A program made the position numbers and the translations under genes. This document shows positions 22,174 to 37,140 of a stretch of DNA of 64,000 nucleotides, piece by piece. Location of the stretch: assembly GCA_944472135.2 (NCBI GenBank), contig OX235263.1:31053379-31117378 (forward strand). The letters run 5' to 3'. The notes below the pieces were generated by a model. The model saw only the letters and a program-made list of their open reading frames with translations. It searched no databases and was not told the DNA's origin. The first letter of the stretch is position 1, and every line of letters starts with the position of its first letter. The DNA is from Trichobilharzia regenti. Lineage: Eukaryota; Platyhelminthes; Trematoda; Strigeidida; Schistosomatidae.

Positions 22174-22532
22174 TGTCAGTCACGTCTCGTAAACCGTTAA
22201 TGCCCAGCTCTTGCTACGCTCGGGCTCACGCTATTCCTTGAAGTTTTTCAGAAACGCTTAGTAATAACGGAGGCAAAAACCAAAACTCAGTTTGGCGACT
22301 CGATAATTCTTTATTGTAACACCAACATATAAAAAATAATTCCACTAAGGTCTGTGAACAAATATTACAATAATAAATCACAATATTACTTCTGATGGTT
22401 GTCTCCTGACTTCTTTCTGAACAGCGACCGATGAGACGATGACTGTCGTATTGATGCCTCCGCGAAAATTGGGGAAGTTGGTTTTGAGCAAACAACCATG
22501 AATTGATCGTTCGATCTTCAACTACATTGACA
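22174..22532 (-). repeat. Array LTR 6 (5' outer LTR of unit 5)
   Basis: 359 bp. It matches LTR 1 at the diagnostic positions (GGAGGC, TTCGATCTTC), apart from the two changes at the outer end of LTR 1. It is followed at once by ACGTG (22533-22537), the second copy of the target site. Confidence 0.92.
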
Positions 22533-22537
22533 ACGTG

Positions 22538-22760
22538 ACTTGTCAGAAAATGAGAATTGATATCATTCGGGAAGTCATATAACGCAATTTTATTAAAACT
22601 TATTCCAAAATATTTACTAAGCGAAATTTCAACCAACACGTTTGATATGTCCACCCCATAACTTCTTGGTGCGAAGCGAAGTAACCCAAGGGGTTTAACG
22701 TAGTGATTTCCTGAACAAGAAGTTTTGTAGTCACATTACAACTAAATATGTTGCACTATG
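22538..22760 (+). repeat. Dispersed repeat copy A, segment right of the LTR array
   Basis: Sequence such as CAATTTTATTAAAACTTATT aligns with 56820-56950 and continues the homology left off at 4070. The array is thus an insertion into this repeat. Confidence 0.65.
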
Positions 22761-26593
<3,833 letters not shown>

Positions 26594-26654
26594 TTTATTT
26601 CATGTGTAATAGAGACATTTTAATTTTGCTTTTATTTTCCTTCTGAAATCTTTA

Positions 26655-26660
26655 ATTAAA
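26655..26660 (+). promoter_or_regulatory. Probable polyadenylation signal of polyubiquitin
   Basis: ATTAAA 62 bp after the stop codon in an A+T-rich 3' region, a common variant of AATAAA. Confidence 0.5.
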
Positions 26661-27830
26661 TATAAGTTTCATCATTCGATACTTGTTCTGCTCGTTTTGC
26701 GGTTCTTAACTGTCTCCGTTACGCGAATATTAGAATGTCGTGCAGTGATTTCCTCGTTTTTATGTTGTACCTGTATGTTGTTTATGGTTTCGGTTGATGT
26801 CTTGACTGTCATTGCGGTGCGTGTACTAAGGTTATGCGTAGGTTTTGGAGGAAGTGACCTAGTTCGCTTGACGAGTGATTACTCTCTTTGAAACGTCTAT
26901 TTTCGCAGTGAAACATTTCCAAGTTGATGTCATCTGCTATGAGTAACTGCGAGATATCTATCGCCACCATTTGGGAGATTTTGACAAGCTGATAAAGTTA
27001 ACTGATGGTTTGTCTTGTTAGCTAAACCTTCCTGAATAGACGTATTGTGTAAATGATTACAAGAGATTGTAACTCCCAATGAACGGAAAGGAAAACGATA
27101 TTGTTTTTACTGGCGTCTCGCTGTTTAATGCTAAAAGCTTTATCAAAGTAATACTAAACCAGGGTTTATGAAGTCTCAGCTTATATACAATAAATTTAAT
27201 CATCGTTCATCACCAGGTAGTGATTTTTGCTTTGTCACGTTGGCCAGTTGGTAAAGATGAAACCAGGTGTATATTGTTGGATTTGATAGGTGTGTAAAAT
27301 TATAAAAGCGGCGTGCATTTACCTAATGCGATATATATTCAACCGAAGAACAGTCATATGCAGTAAACACGATTCTTATGACTTGAACTTACTTAAATGA
27401 TATTAATGAGTGTAAAATTTGGTTCTCTTCTACGCCTGATAATACTTTCTGCGATAGGGACGATGGGGGTGGTAGTGTTGTGCCCACGAATACACCTGTT
27501 TTTGGGGGGATATGCACATTTTACTTTTTATGACAGGTGTTTGTAACAATGTGATTTGGATAGTTGCTATCGCAATTCCTGGGTATTCACTTGTGCTATT
27601 AAATTGACAGCTAGTCCATGTAGTGTAGTATGTTGTTAGCCAACCAAAATTTATCCCCATTGTACGTAAGCAGTATGCGGTCCAAATTACTAGTTCAGAA
27701 TGTTTCAAAATAGTTTATTCTTTCCTTTTTGCCGTGACATATGAGCCTTGGTGCATTTTATCAATCATGCCTGCAATGTATTGCCTCTATGTCTATTCAG
27801 CATTTTATATTTATGCTTATTTTTGTTGCA
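26661..27830. other. Intergenic, nothing recognised
   Basis: Short ORFs at 26697-26891 and 27430-27708 show no motifs. I see no repeat boundary. Confidence 0.4.
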
Positions 27831-28500
27831 GGTAGCTTCTCTTTCCATTATTTTTGTTCAGCATTCTGAATTTTTAGACTGCATCAACCAGCGTATCTTC
27901 ACGAGAATTCCCATCAGTCAACGCTCTATATACCACTGACCCTCTGATTTCGTTGTTCATCTATGCTTCCATTCATCTGCTTCACCACACTCTCCGTACT
28001 GTCAGGTTCCAGGTATTCATAAGAAGCCACTCCTTCTCCTGCCTTTTCTTGCCTGAGATGTCTATACAGGTCCTCTTTCACATCCTTTTCTCAGTTTCAG
28101 TGTTCCTCCACACAGTCTACCTCAGTTGAGTTACCTAATGTCAGCGATCTCTCCCAGATTCATGTAGTTGAGGTGTCTTTGACAGTTTAACCCTTCAGTT
28201 TCTAGGTGTTTAACTTGAATTGTAGTCTATCTCCAGATCATTTGTTGGCTTTCAGTTTCGTCTTGAAACTTCTTCAAGCTGAATAATGGTATCAGCTCAC
28301 GTCTATTTCTCTTTTCGACTGTGTATCCAGCAGATTGCGTCTCCATTTTCTTGAAATTGAGATGTAATCTTTGACTCCTGCTGTGTCCATCTGGTGAGAC
28401 CCACATAATCTTGTGGATATACATATGCTTATATACACTCCTTCCAAACACAAAGTAATTAATGACTCATAGTTCATCTAAGAGTTCTGCGTTTTCCTCA
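27830..28500 (-). mobile_element. Degenerate RTE-type endonuclease fragment
   Basis: On the minus strand a broken reading frame contains WVSPDGHSRSQ followed by a K-x-W-R-R-N-L-L-D-T block. This corresponds to the SPDG...DYI...R-W-R region near the end of the RTE apurinic-type endonuclease. Many stops and frameshifts. It belongs to a different RTE family from the adjacent plus-strand fragment. Confidence 0.5.
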
Positions 28501-28572
28501 GATTTTTTGAGCACCCCTCCACCCATGATGAGTTCTCTTCCCTTACTGTCTGCTCCAGACAGTAAATTTCAT

Positions 28573-29705
28573 CATCCGAACTTACTGACGCAAGAAGACT
28601 GATTCCGGCGAGCTCCGATTATGATGAGGGCGAAAGCTACTCAAACGAAAACTAACAAGAAGCCTTCGAAATGACCGTGAACAGTGGTGGGTGACAAAAG
28701 CCAAAGAGATGGAAAAAGGCATCGGCGACTGGCAACACCAGACAACTACTTAGGCTTATCAAGGAAACAGGTGAAAGGCAAATGATAAGTGAAACAATCT
28801 CTGAGAAAAATGGCACCATAATTAGCTCCCAGGATAGACGACTGGATCGCTGGAAAGAGCACTATCAGGAGCAGTTTAATTGACCCAAAGCCACGCACAA
28901 CCTGCCGAACATCCAACACCTCCCTGAATGGGATATAGACACAGGTCCTCCTTCCCTAACTGAGGTTTCTAAAGCTGTCACCAATCTGAAACAAGGTAGA
29001 ACAGCGGGACCTGATGGAATGACTCCAGATGTATTTAAGTACGGTGGAGACAGTTTACTGTCTGCATTAAGTGAGGTTCTGGGCAGCGTCTGGGAATCAG
29101 AAGAAGTCCCATCAGGTTGGTGTAAGTCACTGATTATCCCCATATACAAGAAGGGAGACAAGTTTTCCTGTGTTAATCACATAGGGATTAGCTTGACTAA
29201 TATAGTATCTAAAGTCCTAGGCTCAATAATCATGCGTAGACTGAGTGGTGCTAGGGAGACACAAACACGAGAGAGCTAGGAAGGCTTTAGACCAGGAAGA
29301 GGGTGTATTGATCATATCTTCACCTTCCGACAGATTCTAGAACGTAGGCATTCCTACCGGTGTCCAACAGTCATTATATTTCCTGACCTAAAGGCGGCAT
29401 TCAATTCTGTCGACCGAGAGGTACTCTGGCTATGCTTGGCTGTAAAGGGAATGACGAGAAAATACAATGCACTGATTAAAGCGCTCTACTCAAACTCAAG
29501 CAGCCAGTTGAGGGTTACGGCGAGTTGTCATATGATATCCATCAGGGATGCCCACTATCCCCATTTCTATTCAACTTCATCATAGATGTACTAATGGACT
29601 CAACCCTAACTCACTTCAGAGACTCAAGGATCAACTTGTTACCAGGGAATAATGTCGTTCACTTAGAATGTGCAGATGATATAGTCCTGCTTCTAGGTGA
29701 AGAAG
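28573..29705 (+). mobile_element. RTE fragment covering the N-terminal half of the reverse transcriptase
   Basis: It aligns with 49660-50815 of the nearly complete RTE element. Recognisable blocks are RLDRWKEHY, AGPDGMTPDVFKYGG, IPIYKKGDK, GFRPGRGCIDHIF and GCPLSPFLFNFIIDV. There are several stops (for example after ARETQTRES) and the active-site tetrapeptide reads CADD. The fragment stops abruptly at 29705, where the palindromic element begins. Its last 213 bp (29493-29705) are repeated in inverted orientation at 32389-32601. Confidence 0.85.
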
Positions 29706-31295
29706 GTAACATTGGACAATTTTAACTTTCGCTCCTTTTCAGTTAAACCTTCATATCATGATCCTGGAGGATATTGTTTCCCACCTCATGAGAGCATTCG
29801 ATGCTTTTGGTGACACTACGACGGCCATTCTATTACTGTGCTAGTGGATTTTGTCTGGGTGATCGAACTATATTGTCGACTCCGCAGTTAATAATATAGA
29901 GAGCTCACTTCCATAATGACTATTCTCACAGACTGCTAACGTCGTTATGCCGTATCTTCATATTTCAGGCAAAATTACTGCTGGTGATCGCACCAACTGT
30001 TACTGGAAATATTACCAAGATTAAAACATATCATTGTGTGTAAATACTGATTATAAATACTTTTAAAGTAATACGAATGAAACTTCCAATCGTATAGCAA
30101 AGCCAGTACTGTGTACCTCAACTGGGATAATTTCTGGCAACATTTACTACGCCACAATGAGCGAAGTCTTACTCTGCTATACACGACTGATTATCACTTG
30201 GAAATGTTAAGGTATTCACATCCTTTAATAATGCATATTTTCAAATGGTCTTCAAAACCAAAATTGAGCTTCCACTCCTAAAAGCGAATAGGGACTTGGA
30301 AGTTAACGACAGAAACTGATAGTTGAAACAGCACATTTTCTTCCCCTTATTTATGTCTGGAGATTTGAGGAAATTCGTATTGTCTCCAAAATTTGAGTCT
30401 GTGTAAATCAGTAAAAAGTCTCTGCTGACTTCTCACATTTAACATGCAAAATTACTCAGCATAGCAATATTATGATAATTAACTCAGTTACAGCAATGTC
30501 ACCCTATTTATATACACCATCCAGCTCAACGTAAGATCATCGCTGGATACAAAGGTTAGATAGTAAAGTCCCTGACATTTTTACCGATTTACACAGACTC
30601 AAATTTTGGAGACAATACGAATTTCCTCAAATCTCCAGACATAAATAAGGGGAAGAAAATGTGCTGTTTCAACTATCAGTTTCTGTCGTTAACTTCCAAG
30701 TCCCTATTCGCTTTTAGGAGTGGAAGCTCAATTTTGGTTTTGAAGACCATTTGAAAATATGCATTATTAAAGGATGTGAATACCTTAACATTTCCAAGTG
30801 ATAATCAGTCGTGTATAGCAGAGTAAGACTTCGCTCATTGTGGCGTAGTAAATGTTGCCAGAAATTATCCCAGTTGAGGTACACAGTACTGGCTTTGCTA
30901 TACGATTGGAAGTTTCATTCGTATTACTTTAAAAGTATTTATAATCAGTATTTACACACAATGATATGTTTTAATCTTGGTAATATTTCCAGTAACAGTT
31001 GGTGCGATCACCAGCAGTAATTTTGCCTGAAATATGAAGATACGGCATAACGATGTTAGCAGTCTGTGAGAATAGTCGTTATGGAAGTGAGCTCTCTATA
31101 TTATTAACTGCGGAGTCGACAATATAGTTCGATCACCCAGACAAAAACCACTAGCACAGTAATAGAATGGCCGTCGTAGTGTCACCAACAGCATCGAATG
31201 CTCTCATGAGGTGGGAAACAATATCCTCCAGGATCATGATATGAAGGTTTAACTGAAAAGGAGCGAAAGTTAAAATTGTCCAATGTTACCTTCTT
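29700..31295. repeat. 1.6-kb palindromic element with 718-bp inverted arms
   Basis: The left arm (29700-30417) and right arm (30578-31295) are reverse complements with only a handful of mismatches, around a 160-bp A+T-rich spacer (30418-30577). The outer ends read AAGAAGGTAACATTGG and its complement. No transposase is visible; a 69-residue ORF occurs in both arms simply because they are complementary. It could be a foldback or long-TIR non-autonomous DNA transposon, or an inverted duplication made by rearrangement. A diverged relative lies near 33.6 kb, which favours a repeat family. Confidence 0.85.
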
Positions 31296-31404
31296 ACAAA
31301 CAATGCACTCTCACTGGGGAGGAGGCCTTTTGCAGATGACTGCAATCAGTATTGGATAAGACCCAAGGAAGAAAGCGATATCAAACTGGGATCAGACAGT
31401 CTAT

Positions 31405-32640
31405 CTGTCTGTCTGTTTTCAACATAGAACTTTGCGCCGATGTACAGCAGTTCACGTCGTTACACTCCATCTAGCACACAAAGCAAGAGAAGAAAGTAGA
31501 ACAAATGCATAATAGAGAGAGTAAACAGAGGTGTGACACAAAGGAATAGTAATAACGAAGAACAGTATAGTTTCATTGGAAATCACAAGTCACAGGGAGT
31601 GGATGAATCCGCTATTGAGAACGATTTTGAGCCATGTCACTAATCGTCTCCAACCTTCATTGGTTTTTACCGTCCCGAGGACCCCAACAAGGAAGTCTAC
31701 ACCTTCCTACGTGGCTGACTTAAAGTACCTGTTGTGGATTTCATTGACTGGTGCCATGTTTTGGTTTGACCACCGCTAGCTCCTCCAGCCTGACCCTATA
31801 TCAACTAACATTGCTCTTTGAGGAAGGCGATGACTAGGCATACGTAACACATGTCCCAACCATCTCAATCGATGTAGATTTACAGCCTCGTCGATTGATT
31901 CCCCCTCCTTATCTAGCACTCGACGCCTAACCTCATTATTGCTTACCCTACTATACCACTTAACACGGGAGATAGAACACAGACACCTATAATCAAAGAC
32001 AGCTAGCCTTTTCGTGTCCTCTACTTTCAATGACCAGGTCTCGTAGCCCTAAGGGAGGATGGAGCGGACTACTTAGCAGTACACCCGCCCTTTGGTCGAT
32101 AGCCGGATATCACGTCTACGCCAGAGACGGCGTAAACTGGCAAATGAGAAACTAGCCGTCTGTATCCGTGCTGAGATTTCGTCAGCGAACAACTCACTGG
32201 AGTTGTCTGATGCAACTTCCCAAATAAGGAAAGTGGTCAACGTGCTCTACCACTTCATTCCCTATTTCTAAACTAGGAGTCCGAGTAGTTCAGCCCTGTA
32301 GCATTATCTTACATTTGGCGGGAGCGAATCACATACCAAACATTTGTAGATTGCAGCTCAAGGCTTTCAGAAGACTGCATTTTGTCAGCTTCTTCACCTA
32401 GAAGCAGGACTATATCATCTGCACATTCTAAGTGAACGACATTATTCCCTGGTAACAAGTTGATCCTTGAGTCTCTGAAGTGAGTTAGGGTTGAGTCCAT
32501 TAGTACATCTATGATGAAGTTGAATAGAAATGGGGATAGTGGGCATCCCTGATGGATATCATATGACAACTCGCCGTAACCCTCAACTGGCTGCTTGAGT
32601 TCCAGTAGAGTGCCTTGATGATGAGCAATAACGAGCACAA
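31405..32640 (-). mobile_element. RTE fragment, 3' half including the 3' end
   Basis: Read on the minus strand it covers the reverse transcriptase from the GCPLSPFLF region to the C-terminus: RLAVFDYRCL, VRRRVLDKEG and LHRLRWLGHVLRMPSHRLP. It then covers the 3' untranslated region and a (CTGT/ACAG)n tail near 31405. It aligns with 50560-51790 of the nearly complete copy. The frame is broken several times and the active site reads CADD. Confidence 0.85.
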
Positions 32641-33590
32641 CATCTGGATCCGTGCTATATGTTTCTTCCTAACATCTAATGCTAATCTGCGGGGTGTAGT
32701 GGTGTCTTATCATTTACTTTTGCGACCAAATTACACAGTTGCTAAATTTGAAGTAAAGTTTAAGAATATCCAGCTAAATGTGCAACTATGTGGTGATCGA
32801 TTCTAATTCATTTAGAACAAATTACTCACCTAATTATTGAAGCATTTTTATTCCAAGGTTCAAAATGAAACTTGATAAGAGAAGTAAGTGGAGATAACTG
32901 ATGTGAATAGAAATGTGTAATATTGCATACCAATCTTCGGATTAGAATGAAAGAAAGATAACCATGGTACGTTTAAAGTACAAATAAATTATTTCCCATC
33001 ACACAAAAGGCATGGAAATACAAAAGGCATGGATAAATTCAAGTGTACACGCCGTCACACTTCCTGAATAATAGCTCAAAAATAAGTTTCCAATTCGTTT
33101 TTGTTACTTATTTCCATAAACAATGGTGGTTATTTTTCACCTATGTCTATCAAATGGTGTATTTCCAAATATTAGGTTTCTCCTAGGTTCGTTAGACTGG
33201 AGTGTTCTTTGAAAACGTTTGTTTAGAAGGATCCCTGACAATTCTATGGAAACTGAAGTCCTTACACAAAATCATCTCAGTGTAAATGAACGCCTATCGA
33301 CACAGTTCTCAACCAGCATTAGGGTTGGATGGGGTTGATGAATTTCTCCAATCGTTGAAATTCTAAAAGTTGTGCTTGGTGACTTAGTATTCCTATCTGG
33401 AGAAAAACTATTCAATCTTGAGTATTCAGAATATATTATTTTGGTATGCGATAATATACAAGCTATCCATTTGGAAACAATGATTTGTTTGTACTTTTCA
33501 CTATTTAATTTCAAAATACTGTACCTCTACTTGCTTTCCAAGGTAAATCGTTAAGAGTAGTCGAAAAGTTAGTGTGTTTAAGTAATTGTC
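32641..33590. other. No gene recognised
   Basis: A+T-rich sequence with short meaningless ORFs. No repeat boundary seen. Confidence 0.4.
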
Positions 33591-33594
33591 AGTG

Positions 33595-33870
33595 CTGGTA
33601 GAAAAGTGATGAATGAAATTCGCAATCCTATAGCAAAAGCCAGAGCGATATACCCCAACTTGGTTAATTTCAAGAATCTTTTACACCGCTATTATGATTG
33701 AAGTCTTAGTCTACTTCGCACCTTGTATATTATCCCTGTTTTCATAAGATTAATTGCATCCGATGGGATTACTCTATAAGTAATTTAGACACTGGACGGT
33801 GCATTTCTTGACAAATTGCATTCTTTTAAATGGAGATGCCGTCTTCTGTTAATTGGAAATATGGATGCCA
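33595..33870 (+). repeat. Diverged relative of the palindromic element arm
   Basis: CCTATAGCAAAAGCCAGAGC and the following ~110 bp align with about 30085-30180 (CGTATAGCAAAGCCAGTACT). Weaker similarity continues to about 33870. Only one arm is present here. Confidence 0.5.
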
Positions 33871-34107
33871 TCCAAGTGGTTTCCTCATTATTCTTTTCTG
33901 TTATCTGGAGGGTCAGTTAGAATAAGAGGTAAGCTGGAAGTAAACCAGTTGCGTGCATCAGGAATCCTTCAGTAATCACCAGGAGATCATGAGAATCAGT
34001 GGCTAGAGATGTTGTCAAATATGGAGCAGGATTAAAACAAATCCTAAACATGCATCAATGTTTTCCTTTTATTTTTGAAAGAAGTATAAAGAAATGTACG
34101 CTTCTAT

Positions 34108-34216
34108 TGTGGGTAGAATTTATTTTGATAAAGTCTCACAGTGTTATACAGTAATATTTACTGGTGACGTTTTGAACACAATTTATTGCTCATAATCATG
34201 TCAAGGTACTCACACG
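34108..34216 (+). repeat. Dispersed repeat, also inverted at 41517-41626
   Basis: The ~110-bp segment with GTGTTATACAGTAATATTTAC and GCTCATAATCATGTCAAGGT is the reverse complement, with scattered differences, of 41517-41626. It directly precedes an RTE 3' fragment. Nature unknown. Confidence 0.6.
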
Positions 34217-34800
34217 ACCTTCTAAGGCGAGAAACACATTCATCAACCTGAAACCAATCTGGGAATCTTCGTCACTCAACATCAACAACAAAATTCAGTC
34301 GGATTTTCAATACAAACGTCAAGTCAGTTCTTCTATACGGATCAGAAACTTGGCGGGCGGGTCACAAAGAATATTTCCAACAGCCTGTTGCAGACCTTTA
34401 CCAACAACTGTCTTCGCTCTATGCTGAAGATCAGATGACCGGGCTGGAAAGAATCACCAACAAGAAACTATGGGAAGAAACAAAACAAGAACCAATCGCC
34501 CAACAAATATGCAAGAGGAAGTGGAGATGGATTAGACACTCGCTGAGGAGGCCGGTTAGTGACATCGCGTGCGCGTCAGGACATTGTTTGAGTGGAAGGG
34601 AAGCGAGGGGATTGCGGCGAGTAGGACGTCCAAGGGGGAAATGGAGGAAATCGTGTGAAGAGGAGTTGAAACAGTATGGACAAACATGGATACAGGTGAA
34701 AAGTATAGCAGAAGACAGAAGTGGCAAGTGGAGACGTGCAGTTGAAGCCCTATGTTCCACTAGGAACCCAAGGGAACAATAATAATTATTATTTTTCATC
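34217..34800 (+). mobile_element. 3' fragment of a second RTE family
   Basis: The ORF at 34435-34782 carries RKWRWIRHSLRRP, a R-G-L-R-R-V-G-R-P-R-G-K-W-R block, a Y-G-Q-T-W segment and W-R-x-A-V-E-A-L-C-S-T-R. This is the C-terminal signature of RTE proteins. Upstream sequence (34217-34434) continues the protein in broken frames. A short ATAATAATTATTATT tail near 34780 marks the 3' end. Confidence 0.8.
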
Positions 34801-35039
34801 GCTTGATTTGATTGGTAGGACTATTCTCCATATCCCTGGTATTTGCGTTGAGTCAGTCTTGTCGCATATGTTGGGCGCAGACTCGATGAACCAGGATTCA
34901 GTAATCAACCTCTCTCTTTCTCTCCACCTACCTATATTAGTATTTGAAATTTTAACTCAGTCCCACCCTATTGTGTGTAGATGCACGCAGTGCTATCGCC
35001 GAGCTTTTTTCTAAATTACTTATCTTCTCGAGGTCAGTC

Positions 35040-36240
35040 ATTCTAATCTTCAGTACCTGATCTACTAGTTTAACCTATGTAGTTGACCTCATATTCGTTG
35101 CAAGGTATTTTGTATAATTGGGTCAACTGGGTCCTTTAACCTACAGAGCTTGTCCCTGAGCGAGTTTGTAGGTTTAAGTGTCACCCAAATTCCTGCTCTA
35201 TTAAGAATCCTACGTAGGGTCACAGATGTCCCTTCCTCATATGGTAGAACTGTAGATGCCTTATATTCTCTCTTATTTATGTTTTCATTATTAGTTTAAC
35301 CATTATTTTTATTTTGTTTTTGACCTGTTTTGATCTACCGGAAGAATTTTATAAGATAGCTATTTGACACCAACGTTTCTTCTATCTGTTTCATTTAATC
35401 ATTTAGGTCTTTTCTTGTACTACTTAGTGCTACTGCCCGGTTTGTTAGACACTTCGCTAAGCCTGCCTCTTAACAGTTAACGGACGAGATGAGTTAAAGT
35501 CTAAATATCTATTAGAATGTGTTGGTTTTTTATAAACGCTAGTGTAGAGTCTATCTTCTTCTATTCGTTTTAATTTACAATTTAACATAGCTAATTCTCC
35601 TTGTTCATTTTCCGATTCAAATGTGAATTTTATTCTCTCTACTGATGAGTTTATATGTGTCAAGAAGCTAAAAATATGTTCTGTTTTTTCCACCATATTT
35701 TTGGAGTAGGATTAAATGTATTAAGAGCGATATTTTCCCAGCTGTTCATAAAGATGTCTGCTACGATAGGGGATATTGGTGATCCCATTGCTACACCTTC
35801 TGTTTGTCTATATATTTTGTCTTGGAACTTAAAGATAGTAGATGTGAAGCATAACTGAATTCCTAAAATAATTTCCTCAATGGGCAGCTTTATCCTATGT
35901 CCAAGTTCGGGATCAGAAGTTAGTTCTCTTTTAACTGCTTTTAAGGCCATATTGACTGTTATATTAGTATAGAGAGACTAGTTTTATCAAAACTAACCAT
36001 TGTTTCACCATTCGCTAGTTGAATGTCGTTTGGTTTCTTTGTCATCTCATATGAATTAGTTAGCCTAGAGTTTGAGCGATTTCTAATGAGGCATAATATT
36101 AGAGCTAAGTGTTTTGATAATTCATAAGTAGGGGTGTTTCTGAAATCTACTATTGGTCTTATGGGGTGACCTTGCTTATGTATTTTAATAGTACCATACA
36201 TTCTACTAGCATTATTAGTTTTGGGTATTAAATTAAACTA
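35040..36240 (-). mobile_element. Penelope-like element fragment, reverse transcriptase part
   Basis: Minus-strand pieces in order: YGTIKIHKQGHPIRPIVDF and VSFDKTSLS (36201-35959), then EGVAMGSPISPIVADIFM (35950-35660), then FLTHINSSVERIKFTFE and YTSVYKKPTHSNRYL (35696-35457), then LKPTNSLRDKLCRL near 35150. All are Penelope-type motifs. The segment expected to carry the YxDD catalytic box appears deleted between the second and third pieces. The GIY-YIG nuclease is absent here. Clearly inactive. Confidence 0.85.
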
Positions 36241-36289
36241 TTTAGACTCACCCAGTGACGGCTTCATTCTCCGTATAAAATCCACTGTA

Positions 36290-36500
36290 AATTACCTCAG
36301 ATGAACCTGTCTCAAGAAAGTCACTGAGCATATTGAGACCATATACCAAGATATCTGTTACGATAGGAGATCCTATCACTACACCTACTGTTTGTCTAAA
36401 GTAGGAATTAGAATGGCATTTAAACCTATAAACTCACTCAGGGACAAGTTCTTTAGGTTAGAGGACCGAAATGACCCAATTAAACAGCAACTTAAATTAA
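36290..36500. repeat. Small Penelope-like scraps
   Basis: 36340-36400 (ATCTGTTACGATAGGAGATC) repeats the GSPISP region of the fragment above on the minus strand. 36420-36490 encodes KPINSLRDKFFRLED on the plus strand, the counterpart of 35110-35200. The two pieces lie in opposite orientations, so they are rearranged remnants. Confidence 0.6.
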
Positions 36501-37140
36501 CATTACATTTGTTAATTATTCTTATATTTTGATCCCTTATCACTTTGCTCACTTCTATTTTTCATATCCTATCATTCCTTATTTAACCACAGTTCTATAT
36601 TATGAAGCTAACCAGTAGTCATCAGATGGTTGACCAGATCATGGTAACTGTTAGGTTGGAATATTGTTTAGCGGAATTCATCCCTGAATTAACTAATAGT
36701 TGATTTGAGTGCAACTTTGATATCAATCCTAAGGCACATTCTGAGTTCATTCATTCAGCCGTTATCATAATTAATGAGTTTAATAATACTACACACAGTT
36801 GAACAAAATCTTTGAATAAGAAATAGTTTTCGTGACTTGAATACGTTATCTTAAATTAGGCACCCATTTTCAGATCACAAATATGACCGAGAGAATCCGG
36901 TTAATATGAAAGACCAAACAAAATAACATTGGTTGTGTAACACTTTGGTGATTGATCTGTATGTTTAACCCATTACCACGTAAGGCCAATCGCACACGGA
37001 ATACCTCAGCAGTAGCGTCAATGACTGCATCGTCGGTTAGGTTGTTTGGAGGGATTTCACACAAATCGATGTCGAAGATTATAGTCTCCCTGGTCAGTGC
37101 GTGAGTCTTCAGCGCAGAACTTAGCACAAAAATACTTTAG
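36501..37140. other. No gene recognised
   Basis: Nothing identifiable; the ORF at 36870-37127 has no motif. Confidence 0.35.

Larger units (their letters stand above)
4071..22532 (-). mobile_element. Tandem array: five units of a BEL/Pao-like LTR retroelement sharing six LTRs
   Basis: The block reads LTR-internal-LTR-internal and so on, with a period of 3621 bp (3619 for the fourth unit). It holds six LTRs and five internal regions, all on the minus strand. Adjacent units share one LTR with no host DNA between. The array is flanked by one perfect 5-bp duplication, ACGTG at 4066-4070 and 22533-22537, so it occupies a single integration site. Each internal region holds, from the 5' side (high coordinates), a ~165-bp leader, a Gag ORF, a second ORF, three ~193-bp subrepeats and a polypurine tract. 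No reverse transcriptase, RNase H or integrase core is present in any unit, so mobility would require proteins from another element. Confidence 0.93.

Noticed and set aside
29975..30184. Identical 69-residue ORFs in both arms of the palindrome
   Set aside because: They are the same DNA read from each arm; no protein motif.
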